Both the position numbers and the translations under genes were made by a program. From an uncultured Rhodospirillaceae bacterium (GTDB lineage: Bacteria; Pseudomonadota; Alphaproteobacteria; CAAGCB01; CAG-977), in the NCBI GenBank assembly GCA_900553035.1, contig USCC01000001.1, positions 1-64,000 of the forward strand: a DNA stretch of 64,000 nt, in the 5' to 3' direction. Below, piece after piece: positions 1 through 7,939 of this stretch. The notes beneath the pieces are model-generated. The model was not told where the DNA came from. It saw only the letters and a list, made by a program, of their open reading frames with translations, and ran no database searches. Numbering within the stretch: position 1 is the stretch's first letter; each line of letters starts with the position of its first letter.

Positions 1-1
1 T

Positions 2-1132
2 GCATGCCGGTGTCCTTCGGGACAGGAAGCCAACGGGTCGGGCGGATGCCGGACGGTAGATCCCTGCCGCGGTGTCAGCTGTCCGGGTGGATACTGTTCC
101 GGCGGAAGCTGTTCGTGTTACAGCGGGTATTCATGGAATGGTTCCCGCTGTGTCGAGAACAATCCGTGTGCGGGCGTATCGTGTCCGTCCAATGGATACT
201 GTTCCGGGGGACGGTGTTACTGCAATTCCGGGTATTCGATGAGCGGCGGAAGCTGTGTGAAGAATGATCCGTGCGCCAGCGTGTCGTGCGGAGCCAATTC
301 TTACTGTTCGGGCGGTTCGTGCTATTGTAATTCCGGTTATTCCATGAGCGGCGGAAGCTGTGTCAAGGATTACGTTGACCCGTGTGCCGGCGTGACGTGT
401 ACGGGCGGGCGGTACTGCTCGGGCGGCTCGTGTTACTGTTCGTCGGGAACGTGGAATGGCTCAACGTGCTATACGGCTCCGGCCGATCCGTGTGCGGGTG
501 TGTCGTGCGGAGCCGGGAAGCAGTGTTCAAACGGTTCCTGTGTGGCGATACCGGGCTGGTGCGGTTCGGACAGTGCGTGTTCGTCTTCGCAGAGATGTTC
601 CGGGGGCAAGTGTGTCGCCGTGTCCTGTTCGGGGACTTGCATGACCGTCAGCAACCATGCCTGTGTGAAGAAATCCGGATGCTGCACATCTAACTCCGAC
701 TGCAGCGGTTCGCAGCTGTGTTCGGGGAACAAATGCGTTGCTGTATCCTGCGGAACCTGTGAAACCGTTTCAAATCATGCCTGTGTTAAAAAATCCGGGT
801 GTTGTACGTCGGATTCGGCATGTTCATCATCGCAGAAGTGCTCCGGGAACAAATGCGTCGCCGTGTCCTGTTCGGGGACTTGCATGACCGTCAGCAATCA
901 TGCCTGTGTGAAGAAATCCGGATGCTGTACGTCCAATTCCGACTGCAGCGGAGCACAGACGTGTTCGGGAGGGAAATGTGTCGCGGTCTCCTGCAAGCCG
1001 GTATGCTGGTATGCTGAAAACCATGCCTGCGTCACCGCGCGCTGGTATAAGGTCAAGCCCAGAGGCGCTGCCTGCAGTGATGGCTGTGAATGCTCCAGCG
1101 GCTCCTGCAGCGGCGGAAGCATATGTAATTAA
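2..1132 (+). CDS. Cysteine-rich EGF-like repeat protein, 3' part
   Basis: The reading frame is open from the left edge of the window to the stop at 1130-1132, so the start and any signal peptide lie outside. About 67 of 376 visible residues are Cys. The first third holds four full and one partial EGF-like units of about 35 residues, each starting D/N-P-C-x-x-V-S/T-C and ending in a G-Y/T ... C turn. The middle holds alternating 40/41-residue units with CxTVSNHACVKKSGCC and CSG(N/G)KCVAVSC cores. The last 50 residues are a divergent Cys-rich tail. The Cys content only makes sense for a protein that folds outside the cytoplasm with many disulphides, so a surface or secreted adhesin-like role is my inference. 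An ATG at 239 is internal to the repeats and is not a credible start. I do not recognise a named family beyond the EGF-like pattern. Confidence 0.8.
   Translation, partial: ACRCPSGQEANGSGGCRTVDPCRGVSCPGGYCSGGSCSCYSGYSWNGSRCVENNPCAGVSCPSNGYCSGGRCYCNSGYSMSGGSCVKNDPCASVSCGANSYCSGGSCYCNSGYSMSGGSCVKDYVDPCAGVTCTGGRYCSGGSCYCSSGTWNGSTCYTAPADPCAGVSCGAGKQCSNGSCVAIPGWCGSDSACSSSQRCSGGKCVAVSCSGTCMTVSNHACVKKSGCCTSNSDCSGSQLCSGNKCVAVSCGTCETVSNHACVKKSGCCTSDSACSSSQKCSGNKCVAVSCSGTCMTVSNHACVKKSGCCTSNSDCSGAQTCSGGKCVAVSCKPVCWYAENHACVTARWYKVKPRGAACSDGCECSSGSCSGGSICN
614..950 (+). repeat. In-gene tandem duplication, 243-bp period
   Basis: The stretch from about 614 to 707 recurs at about 857 to 950, offset by exactly 243 bp (81 codons), with only a few third-position differences. 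Each 81-codon period contains two related units of 41 and 40 codons. The near identity at DNA level indicates recent expansion within the gene. Confidence 0.8.
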
Positions 1133-1143
1133 GAGATAACCGG

Positions 1144-1176
1144 AAACGGCGGCCTTTTTACGGGGCCGCCGTTTTT
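1144..1176 (+). terminator. Intrinsic terminator after the Cys-rich gene
   Basis: An 11-bp perfect stem (AAACGGCGGCC at 1144-1154 with GGCCGCCGTTT at 1164-1174) is followed by a T run to 1176. It lies between converging genes and may also stop minus-strand transcripts. Confidence 0.85.
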
Positions 1177-1859
1177 CAGAAATCCTTCAGCATCCCGACA
1201 AGGGCTTTTGCGGCTTCGTCACAGGCTTTCGGCGCATTTGTTTCAAAATCGCCGTAGGAATGTGTCCGGTTATCGGAAATCGCGCGGATAACCGTAAACG
1301 GCACATCGTGCAATGTGGCCATCTGGGCCACCGAAGCGCTTTCCATGTCAATGCAGGCCGCCCCGCATTCCTTTTCCAGAAATTCTTTCTTTTCTTCATC
1401 CGCAAAAGCGTCCAGCGTGGCCAGAGTCCCCCCCGGATACAGGGTATGGCGCCGATCGGCCCGGAAACCGCGTTCGGTAAAAGACGGCTTTCCCTCAAAC
1501 AGCGGCCGCGCGGAATCGCTGACGCCCGTGCGGCTGAGAGGGCCGCCGAAATAAACGTCCCCGTGCACCACATATTCGGGAACAACAACGTCAAAAACAT
1601 CCAGCCGCGTATCAATGGCGCCCGCAACGCCGCAAACAAAAATATGCTCCGGCCGGTATGTCATGATGATTTTCTGCGTCTTCGCCGCCGCGAACGTTTT
1701 CCCGGCGCCGCACCGCGCCAGCACAACCTCTGTGTTCCCAAGGGAAAAATGTTTTTCCTCAAACCCGCTTTCCAGGGTTTCCCCCAAAACACCCATCGCT
1801 TTTTCAGCGGCGGCAAGTTCAATGTCCATCGGACACAGGACAGCGACAATCGGTTTCAT
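1176..1859 (-). CDS. mtnN: 5'-methylthioadenosine/S-adenosylhomocysteine nucleosidase
   Basis: The 227-residue protein is the right size for the MTA/SAH nucleosidase (Pfs) family, which cleaves adenine from methylthioadenosine and S-adenosylhomocysteine, the by-products of SAM use. Visible hallmarks are the N-terminal A-V-L-C-P-M-D-I-E strand, the CGVAGA turn near residue 85, the IDMESASVAQ segment that supplies the Met-Glu ribose-binding pair, and the VIRAISDNRTHS loop carrying the catalytic Asp. The ATG at 1857-1859 follows an AGAGAGG ribosome site with 5-nt spacing. It is monocistronic and converges on the Cys-rich gene. A related purine phosphorylase activity cannot be excluded from sequence alone. 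Confidence 0.85.
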   Translation of the reverse strand: MKPIVAVLCPMDIELAAAEKAMGVLGETLESGFEEKHFSLGNTEVVLARCGAGKTFAAAKTQKIIMTYRPEHIFVCGVAGAIDTRLDVFDVVVPEYVVHGDVYFGGPLSRTGVSDSARPLFEGKPSFTERGFRADRRHTLYPGGTLATLDAFADEEKKEFLEKECGAACIDMESASVAQMATLHDVPFTVIRAISDNRTHSYGDFETNAPKACDEAAKALVGMLKDF

Positions 1860-1986
1860 GGCAGCCTCTCTTGATTTGTTTCGTTCACAGGAATGTAGCG
1901 GTGCGGAACGGCTTTGTTAAGTCTTTTTATTTGTCGGGTCTTTGAAATTCTGCTATTACTGAAAGAAAATTCAGGAGGGAACAGAT

Positions 1987-2427
1987 ATGAATAAATGGCA
2001 GAGGCGTTTTTTCGATTTGGCCGCTCTGGTTGCGGCCTGGTCCAAGGATCCTTCGTCACAGGTCGGCGCCGTTATCGTTGATGACAGGAAACGAATCGTG
2101 TCGGTCGGTTTCAACGGCCTTCCCATCGGAGTCGACGATACCGAAGACCGGTTGAACCGGCGTGAAATCAAATACGAATTGATCGTTCATGCCGAAGCGA
2201 ACGCCATTCTGACGGCTCAGCGTTCTGTCGCCGGGTGCACGATTTACGTTCACCCCTATCTGCCCTGTTCCCGGTGCGCCGGAGCTATCATTCAGGCGGG
2301 AATCAAAAAAGTCGTTGTCGAAGACCGCCCGATTCCCGAAAGATGGCGGGAAAATTTCATGCTGTCAAAAACAATCCTGGAAGAAGCCGGCGTCGAAGTC
2401 GAAATCGTGCCCTGCCCCGAAAATTAA
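1987..2427 (+). CDS. dCMP/cytidine deaminase family protein
   Basis: A 146-residue zinc deaminase of the deoxycytidylate deaminase type, which would turn dCMP into dUMP for thymidylate synthesis. The zinc motif is intact: H-A-E-A-N-A near residue 68 (ligand His and catalytic Glu) and P-C-S-R-C-A near residue 92 (two Cys ligands). The N-terminal K-W-x-R-R-F-F-D-L-A start and the S-K-D-P-S-S-Q-V-G segment are typical of ComEB/dCMP deaminases. A GGAGGGA ribosome site lies just upstream of the ATG. Its last codons overlap the end of the converging TetR gene by 4 bp. Substrate (dCMP or a free nucleoside) is inferred from similarity. Confidence 0.82.
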   Translation: MNKWQRRFFDLAALVAAWSKDPSSQVGAVIVDDRKRIVSVGFNGLPIGVDDTEDRLNRREIKYELIVHAEANAILTAQRSVAGCTIYVHPYLPCSRCAGAIIQAGIKKVVVEDRPIPERWRENFMLSKTILEEAGVEVEIVPCPEN

Positions 2428-3056
2428 AGATGCTCGTAAACGTCCGGATGGAAAATCCGCAGGCATTTGCGCACGCGTTCCCGGATCGCCTGATCCGAAA
2501 TCATCAGCATCGGATCCTTTTTATCCTCTTCGGGAACGATTTTCATGATTTTGGACGGTGAAATGCTGCTGTACATCAGCGTCGGCCAGACAAGCAGAAG
2601 AAATTCCGGTAGCCCGATTTTCCGGCTGATCGTCCCTTCTTCCTGAGCCTTTTTAAAAAAGGGAAAAATCTTTTTCATGTGATTCGCCGTCCGTTTCTGA
2701 AACGTTTTAATCAGCGTTTCATCGCCGGACAGAGTGTCGCTTCCGCATTGCGCCATCAGTTTGGGGTATCTCGCGCACACCACGCACAGAAAATAAAGGG
2801 ATTTGTAAAGCCCGTCATATCCGCTGCCCAGGGATTCAAGTTCGGGTTCATCCCCGAAAAGCTCGTCATGCAGTTCAAGCAGAATCCGGTTCAGGAATTC
2901 TTCCTTGCTTTTGAAATTATAGACGAACATGCCGGGATTGACGTGCGCCTTTTTACAGATGGCGCTGATCGTCAAAGACGAAATCCCTTCGTTTAAAAGA
3001 ATCCGCTTTCCGGTTTCAAGAAGTAAAAGGTCTGTCCCTTTATTCGGCCTTGGCAC
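2424..3056 (-). CDS. TetR-family transcriptional regulator
   Basis: A 210-residue protein whose N-terminal 55 residues form a TetR helix-turn-helix: G-K-R-I-L-L-N-E-G, then L-T-I-S-A-I-C-K-K-A-H-V-N-P-G-M-F-V-Y-N-F-K-S-K-E-E-F. The C-terminal 150 residues are the variable ligand/dimer domain with no recognisable specificity. The start is GTG at 3054-3056. A 20-bp inverted repeat lies 27-46 bp upstream, which fits autorepression and perhaps control of the divergent exported-protein genes at 3226 and 3678. The ligand is unknown. Confidence 0.85.
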   Translation of the reverse strand: MPRPNKGTDLLLLETGKRILLNEGISSLTISAICKKAHVNPGMFVYNFKSKEEFLNRILLELHDELFGDEPELESLGSGYDGLYKSLYFLCVVCARYPKLMAQCGSDTLSGDETLIKTFQKRTANHMKKIFPFFKKAQEEGTISRKIGLPEFLLLVWPTLMYSSISPSKIMKIVPEEDKKDPMLMISDQAIRERVRKCLRIFHPDVYEHL

Positions 3057-3082
3057 GATGCTTATTCCCGCTAATTATAGGA

Positions 3083-3102
3083 GCTTATAGTTTTATATAA
3101 GC
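3083..3102. promoter_or_regulatory. Probable TetR operator (inverted repeat)
   Basis: Perfect 7-bp inverted repeat GCTTATA - 6 nt - TATAAGC in the intergenic region just upstream of the TetR gene. Size and symmetry suit a TetR dimer. The assignment rests on position and symmetry only. Confidence 0.55.
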
Positions 3103-3225
3103 CGTTTTGCCATGACTTTCAATTTTTTTCGTATCTTTTCGGATAGTGGCTTTTAATCGGGCTTTGCACCGAATAAAAAAAACTTTATTATTTACGCACA
3201 GAAAATGAACGAAGGAGGTTCGGAT

Positions 3226-3546
3226 ATGAAAAAGAATTTAGCCGCATTATTCATGGCGCTCGGGTTGCTGTCTTCGCCGGCGATTGCCGATGAAACGGCC
3301 GATACGTTCGGAACGGTGACCGCCATAACCCGTGAGGCAAAAACCTTCGACATCAAAGGCGACGACGGTCGGAGCTATACGTTTTCGGTCAATCCGGCGA
3401 CCAGCTTTGATATCGAAAACAAAAACAATATGCCTGACCGCGATTCAACGTTTGAGGAAATGCGGGTCGGAGACTGGGTGAAAATCGAATATTATTTTTC
3501 AACCCCGTCCGATCTTGTCGCGGATGAAGTCGATATCTACAGATAA
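3226..3546 (+). CDS. Small exported protein of unknown function, copy 1
   Basis: A 106-residue protein with a clear Sec signal peptide (M-K-K-N, hydrophobic core, A-I-A before D-E). The mature part of about 85 residues reads T-F-G-T-V-T-A-I ... F-D-I-K-G-D-D-G-R-S-Y-T-F ... V-G-D-W-V-K-I-E-Y-Y ... A-D-E-V-D-I-Y-R, a run of short beta strands that resembles small OB-like domains. The start at 3226 is preferred over an in-frame ATG at 3205 because GAAGGAGG sits just before 3226 and the signal peptide begins there. The next gene encodes a paralogue with the same plan. Periplasmic location is well supported; function is unknown. Confidence 0.75.
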   Translation: MKKNLAALFMALGLLSSPAIADETADTFGTVTAITREAKTFDIKGDDGRSYTFSVNPATSFDIENKNNMPDRDSTFEEMRVGDWVKIEYYFSTPSDLVADEVDIYR

Positions 3547-3677
3547 CCCGCGGCGGAAAAAACTTGTTGCGGGCGTCCGCCGGAACGAACGTTTCCGGGA
3601 CGGATGCCGGGCTTCTTCGGATATCCGGAAGGCCGATATTCCGAAAAAAACTGAACAGAAAACGAAAGGAAAAAAAT

Positions 3678-4004
3678 ATGAAAAAAATTCTTTTGGGATT
3701 AATGATCGCCCTCGCGTGCTATGTTTCGCCGGCCATGGCGGATCGCGACAGCAATAAAAAGGTCGCGTTCGGAACGGTTTCCGTCGTCAGTGTGACGAAC
3801 CGGACGTTCAACATCAAAGGCGACGACGGACAGAATTACCAGTTCATCGTTAACCCGAAAACCGAAATGGAAGTCAAGCGTGACTACTGGTTCGACACGT
3901 CCGCAGAATTGAAGGATCTGGAACCGGGCAACTGGGTCAAGGTCGAATACTATTTCATGAATCCGACGCATCTGATTGCGGATGAAGTTGATATTCACAG
4001 ATAA
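3678..4004 (+). CDS. Small exported protein of unknown function, copy 2
   Basis: A 108-residue paralogue of the preceding gene: signal peptide M-K-K-I-L-L-G-L ... P-A-M-A before D-R, then F-G-T-V-S-V-V, F-N-I-K-G-D-D-G-Q-N-Y-Q-F, G-N-W-V-K-V-E-Y-Y and A-D-E-V-D-I-H-R in the same order and spacing. The frame is open further upstream (ATG at 3564), but AAAGGA just before 3678 and the signal peptide decide the start. The 131-bp gap from copy 1 holds only weak GC hairpins. The pair clearly arose by tandem duplication. Function is unknown; a periplasmic beta-domain role is inferred. Confidence 0.75.
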   Translation: MKKILLGLMIALACYVSPAMADRDSNKKVAFGTVSVVSVTNRTFNIKGDDGQNYQFIVNPKTEMEVKRDYWFDTSAELKDLEPGNWVKVEYYFMNPTHLIADEVDIHR

Positions 4005-4047
4005 AGCGCTAGAATACCAACCGTCGTTTTTACGAAGGTAGGTGTTC

Positions 4048-4956
4048 ATGTCCAAGATTCTGCTCATTGCCAACTTGACAGCCGGCTCTTTTGACAGGGC
4101 TTCCCTGGAAGAAACCACAGAAGCTTTTCAAAAGGCCGGCTTTGACGTTCAGACGGCCGAAACATTTCACAAAGGCGACGGCGCCAAAATCATGGCCGCG
4201 GCATCGCCCGAAGAAACGCCTTCCGTCGTCGTTGCCGGGGGCGGCGGCGTCGTTTCCGAAGTCATCAACACTCTGATGCACCGCGACGATTACGACCGAT
4301 TTTCGGTGGGTATCATTCCGTACGGCGCGCTGAATGTTCTGGCGCTGGAAATGGGGATCACCGAACCGGCGGCCGCGATCGCCGCCATCTGTGCCGGAAA
4401 AACCCGCAAAATCACCCTGGGTGAGGTGAAAACACCCGAAGGAGACCGGCTGTTTACCGTCATGGCCAGCGCCGGTGTCGATTCCTGGACGGTTCGACAT
4501 TTGAACCTGAAATTAAAGAACTGCACGGGGCGCTGGGCGTACTGGAAAACATTCGTCCGGGTTCTGCTGTCCCGCGCGGCTCCGTCCTGCCGTGCGGAAA
4601 TCGACGGCAAAATGTATGAAGGCGACGTCATCTGCGCCTGTAATGGCCAGTATTACGGCGGTCCCTTCCGTTATTCCGAAGTCAGCGAACTGGAAGACGA
4701 TGAATTTGAAGTTGTGATCATGAAAAAAATTACGGTTTTTGAATTGATGAGCCATATTTTTTCGGCGCCGATCAAGTATATGGTTCCCGCACCGGGATCC
4801 ACCCTGCTCAAAGCCCGGCGCCTGCGGATTGAAGCTTCGGAAAAATACCCGCTGCAGATTGACGGAGACATCATTAACACGCTTCCGGCGGAAATTTCGA
4901 TTTTCCCCCGCCGGCTGTCGCTGTTTACTTCTCTGAAAATTGACAGGAAACGCTGA
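4048..4956 (+). CDS. Diacylglycerol/lipid kinase-like protein with altered catalytic motif
   Basis: About 302 residues with the layout of the DAGK/YegS lipid kinase family: an N-terminal nucleotide-binding half beginning K-I-L-L-I-A-N, a glycine motif near residue 64, the I-I-P-Y-G-A-L-N-V-L-A segment, and a C-terminal beta domain ending in L-Q-I-D-G-D-I. The usual G-G-D-G-T reads G-G-G-G-V (4237-4251), and the usual G-T-x-N reads G-A-L-N. The acidic residue expected in the phosphoryl-transfer site is therefore missing, and activity is doubtful. The ATG at 4048 is preferred to an in-frame GTG at 4042 because AAGGTAGG ends 5 nt before it. The antiporter gene follows after 27 bp. Confidence 0.72.
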   Translation: MSKILLIANLTAGSFDRASLEETTEAFQKAGFDVQTAETFHKGDGAKIMAAASPEETPSVVVAGGGGVVSEVINTLMHRDDYDRFSVGIIPYGALNVLALEMGITEPAAAIAAICAGKTRKITLGEVKTPEGDRLFTVMASAGVDSWTVRHLNLKLKNCTGRWAYWKTFVRVLLSRAAPSCRAEIDGKMYEGDVICACNGQYYGGPFRYSEVSELEDDEFEVVIMKKITVFELMSHIFSAPIKYMVPAPGSTLLKARRLRIEASEKYPLQIDGDIINTLPAEISIFPRRLSLFTSLKIDRKR

Positions 4957-4983
4957 TCTTATCAAAACGGAGACGCCGATCTT

Positions 4984-6822
4984 ATGCTTCACGACACAAT
5001 TTCGATTGTTGCTCTTCTGACCCTGATCGCCGGCGTCTGCCAGTGGGTCGCCTGGCGTTTCCGTCTCCCGGCTCTTGTTCTGCTCAGTCTGTGCGGCGTC
5101 ATCCTGGGGCCCGCAACCGGATGGCTGAATCCCATGGAATATTTCGGCGGCAGTCTCAGCCCTCTGGTGTCGCTGGCTGTCGCCGTCATTCTGTTTGAAG
5201 GCGGTCTGAACCTGCGTCTGACAGAGCTGCATTCAACGAAGCTTGCGACGTTTGGCATGATTCTGGTCGGCGCACCGCTCGGATGGTTCCTCATCGCGGT
5301 AGCTCTGCATTCAATCGCGGGGTTCAGCGGTCCCGTCTCGGCCGTTCTGGGCGGTCTTCTGGTCGTAACGGGCCCGACGGTCATCATGCCGATGCTACGG
5401 CAGGCGCGCCTGAACCCGCGCGTTTCTTCCGTCCTGAAATGGGAAGGAATCGTCAATGACCCGATCGGTGCGCTGTTCGCCACCGTCACGTATGAATATT
5501 TCGCATCGGATGCCGTCCGTCACGCTCCGGGAACGGCAATTGCCGTGCTGGCTTTTCATGTCTTTACCGTTTCCCTGCAATCCTACCTGATCGGTATCGG
5601 TATTTCATTTGCTTTCCGCAAAAGCTATGTCCCCGAATTCCTGAAACCGATTGTCATCCTGACCGCCGTTCTGGCGGCGTATGCCCTGGGGAACCGGATT
5701 CAGAATGAAGGCGGGCTGATCGCCGTCACCGTGCTGGGCATGACGCTGGCCAACGTTCCCTTCCCCGCGTTTGAAGAACAGCGGCGTTTCAAGGAATATC
5801 TGACAACTCTCCTGGTTTCGCTGGTGTTCATCATCCTGACCGCGGCGCTACAGCCTGAAAACCTTCTGAAACTGCACAAGGGAATGCTGGTGTTCATCCT
5901 TGTTCTGATGTTTGTCATCCGGCCTTTGACGGTCTGGGTTTCAACCATGAAATCGGGGCTCAGCTGGAAGGAACGCCTGTTCATCGGCTGGATTGCCCCG
6001 CGCGGCGTTGTGTGCGTCGTTGTGGCGGGGCTGTTCGGGCCGAAGATGGTTGCGCTCGGCTACCCGGATGCCGGCCTGCTGACGCCGTTGGTTTTCGCCG
6101 TCGTTTTCGCGACGGTGATTCTGCACGGCTTCACCATCCGGCCGCTGGCTCAAAAGCTTGGACTTGTTCCCGAAGGAAAACAGGGAATCATCATCATTGG
6201 CGCGACTCCGTGGACAGCCGCGTTTGCCGAAGCCCTGAAAAAACAGGATGTTCCCGTTCTGGTCATCGACAACAACTGGCATCGGCTCAGCCCGCTCCGT
6301 CAGGCGCAGGTGCCGACGCTTTACGGCGAACCGCTGTCCTCGGCGTTTGAAAACCAGATGGACATGTCAAAATACACGTACCTTTTGTGCGCGACGGACA
6401 ATACGGCTTATAATGCTCTGGTCTGTTCTCATTTTTCATACGAATACGGGCGCGGCAACATTCTCCAGCTGGCCGGGGAAAAAGATGAAAACGAGCTTTG
6501 GGCGTATCATGAATCCGTCAAGGGGCTGACTCTGATCGGCGAATCGCAGAGCTTTTCAGACCTGCAGAGCCGCCTGTACATCGGATGGAAATTTACGGCG
6601 ACCCGTCTGACGGACAAGTATACGTTTCAGGATTTTGCCGCCAAGCTGAACCGGGATTTCTTTTTAATTCTGGCCGTTTCAGAATCCGGCGCCCTGCGTT
6701 TTTCGACCGTCGAACACATGCTTGTCCCGAAAACGGGCGACACCGTGATTGCCTTTGCCGCGCCGGAAAAAGCGCCGGTCGAAATGCCGAAGGAAGAAGT
6801 TTTCGATACCGTTACTTCTTAA
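4984..6822 (+). CDS. Cation:proton antiporter with C-terminal nucleotide-binding domain
   Basis: A 612-residue inner-membrane protein of the CPA1/NhaP-type family. About the first 400 residues are a dozen hydrophobic segments, including V-V-T-G-P-T-V-I-M-P-M-L and W-E-G-I-V-N-D-P-I-G-A, which matches the Asn-Asp ion-exchange site. From about residue 395 a TrkA-N-like Rossmann domain begins (I-I-I-I-G-A-T-P-W-T, ending in V-L-V-I-D-N-N), which usually gates such transporters by nucleotide binding. The glycine pattern of that Rossmann loop is imperfect. Role: Na+ or K+ export for pH and salt balance; the ion is not decidable here. The 3' end overlaps converging dapE by 11 bp. Confidence 0.87.
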   Translation: MLHDTISIVALLTLIAGVCQWVAWRFRLPALVLLSLCGVILGPATGWLNPMEYFGGSLSPLVSLAVAVILFEGGLNLRLTELHSTKLATFGMILVGAPLGWFLIAVALHSIAGFSGPVSAVLGGLLVVTGPTVIMPMLRQARLNPRVSSVLKWEGIVNDPIGALFATVTYEYFASDAVRHAPGTAIAVLAFHVFTVSLQSYLIGIGISFAFRKSYVPEFLKPIVILTAVLAAYALGNRIQNEGGLIAVTVLGMTLANVPFPAFEEQRRFKEYLTTLLVSLVFIILTAALQPENLLKLHKGMLVFILVLMFVIRPLTVWVSTMKSGLSWKERLFIGWIAPRGVVCVVVAGLFGPKMVALGYPDAGLLTPLVFAVVFATVILHGFTIRPLAQKLGLVPEGKQGIIIIGATPWTAAFAEALKKQDVPVLVIDNNWHRLSPLRQAQVPTLYGEPLSSAFENQMDMSKYTYLLCATDNTAYNALVCSHFSYEYGRGNILQLAGEKDENELWAYHESVKGLTLIGESQSFSDLQSRLYIGWKFTATRLTDKYTFQDFAAKLNRDFFLILAVSESGALRFSTVEHMLVPKTGDTVIAFAAPEKAPVEMPKEEVFDTVTS

Positions 6823-7939
6823 AAAATTTTTCCAGAATGCGCCGGTAAATCCGAACCTGCTGATGCACATCGTCAACGGCGACGCTTTCATCAATGCCGT
6901 GCATGCCCTTCCCCACCAGTCCGCTTTCCAGAACAGGGCAGTAATGCCGGATGAACCGGGCGTCCGAGGTTCCGCCGGAAGTGCTTTCCTCAGGGCGGTA
7001 ACCGGTAATCTCCTCAATCGCGTCGGCAACCAGCTTCGGAAAAGCCTTGTCCTGTATGACAAAGGCATTGCCCGAACATTCGGTTTCAAGGTCAAATGAA
7101 ACGCCGGTCTGCTCGGCAATCGGGCGAATGCGCTTCCGAATCAGGGCGTCAAGGCTGTCCGCCGTGTGGAGGTCGTTGAAGCGGGCATTGAAACGCGCGG
7201 CGGCCTGCCCCGGGATAATATTGGACACGGGATTGCCGACGTCAACCGATGTCACCGCCAGGGTTGAGGGATCAAAAGCATCGGAACCGTTGTCCAGAGG
7301 CTTCCGGATTTCCGTCAGCATATCCATCAGAACTTCGACCGCATTCACGGCTTTTTCCGGATAGGCCGAATGCCCCTGGACGCCCGAAACGTTAAGGACA
7401 GCGTTCAGGCTGCCCCGGCGTCCGATTTTAATCACCTGCCGTTCTTCGTCATTTCCCGACGGCTCTCCCACCAGGCATACATCCCATTTTTCCCCGCGTG
7501 CCGCCAGTTCCGTCAGCATGGAAGGCGTCCCGTAATCGGCTTTGCCCTCTTCGTTGCCGGTGATCAGCAGACTGACGCTCCCCTCAAACGTGAATCCTTC
7601 CAGCGCCGTGATGAATGCCGCGACGCCGCTTTTCATGTCCATGGCGCCGCGCCCGTACAGACGGCCGCCTTCAATTTCCGCGCCAAACGGCGGATGCGTC
7701 CATTCGCCGCCGGCCGGAACGACATCCACATGTCCGGCAAAACAGAAATGCGGACGGCCGGTTCCCTTTCTGGCAAACAGGTTTTCAACACGTTCTTCGC
7801 CTTCGCCATAAATCAGGCGTTCACACGCAAAGCCCATGGGAACGAGTGTTTTTTCCAGAACGCTCAGAATACCGGCCTCTTTGGGCGTGACGCTGGGACA
7901 CCGGATCATATTCCGCAACAGGGAAATGACATCTGTCAT
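6812..7939 (-). CDS. dapE: Succinyl-diaminopimelate desuccinylase
   Basis: A 375-residue M20 metallopeptidase-fold enzyme that hydrolyses N-succinyl-LL-diaminopimelate in lysine and peptidoglycan synthesis. Visible features: I-R-C-P-S-V-T-P near the start, F-A-G-H-V-D-V-V-P-A-G metal motif near residue 67, G-R-G-A-M-D-M-K-S-G with the bridging Asp near residue 100, N-E-E-G near residue 132, and G-G-T-S-D-A-R-F-I near the C-terminus, which is a DapE signature. Length matches the family. The start overlaps the stop of the HAD gene upstream (ATGA), so the two are probably translationally coupled. Confidence 0.92.
   Translation of the reverse strand: MTDVISLLRNMIRCPSVTPKEAGILSVLEKTLVPMGFACERLIYGEGEERVENLFARKGTGRPHFCFAGHVDVVPAGGEWTHPPFGAEIEGGRLYGRGAMDMKSGVAAFITALEGFTFEGSVSLLITGNEEGKADYGTPSMLTELAARGEKWDVCLVGEPSGNDEERQVIKIGRRGSLNAVLNVSGVQGHSAYPEKAVNAVEVLMDMLTEIRKPLDNGSDAFDPSTLAVTSVDVGNPVSNIIPGQAAARFNARFNDLHTADSLDALIRKRIRPIAEQTGVSFDLETECSGNAFVIQDKAFPKLVADAIEEITGYRPEESTSGGTSDARFIRHYCPVLESGLVGKGMHGIDESVAVDDVHQQVRIYRRILEKFFKK

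Noticed and set aside
614..950. CRISPR-like direct repeats
   Set aside because: The repeats are in frame, code for a Cys-rich protein and lack unique spacers.
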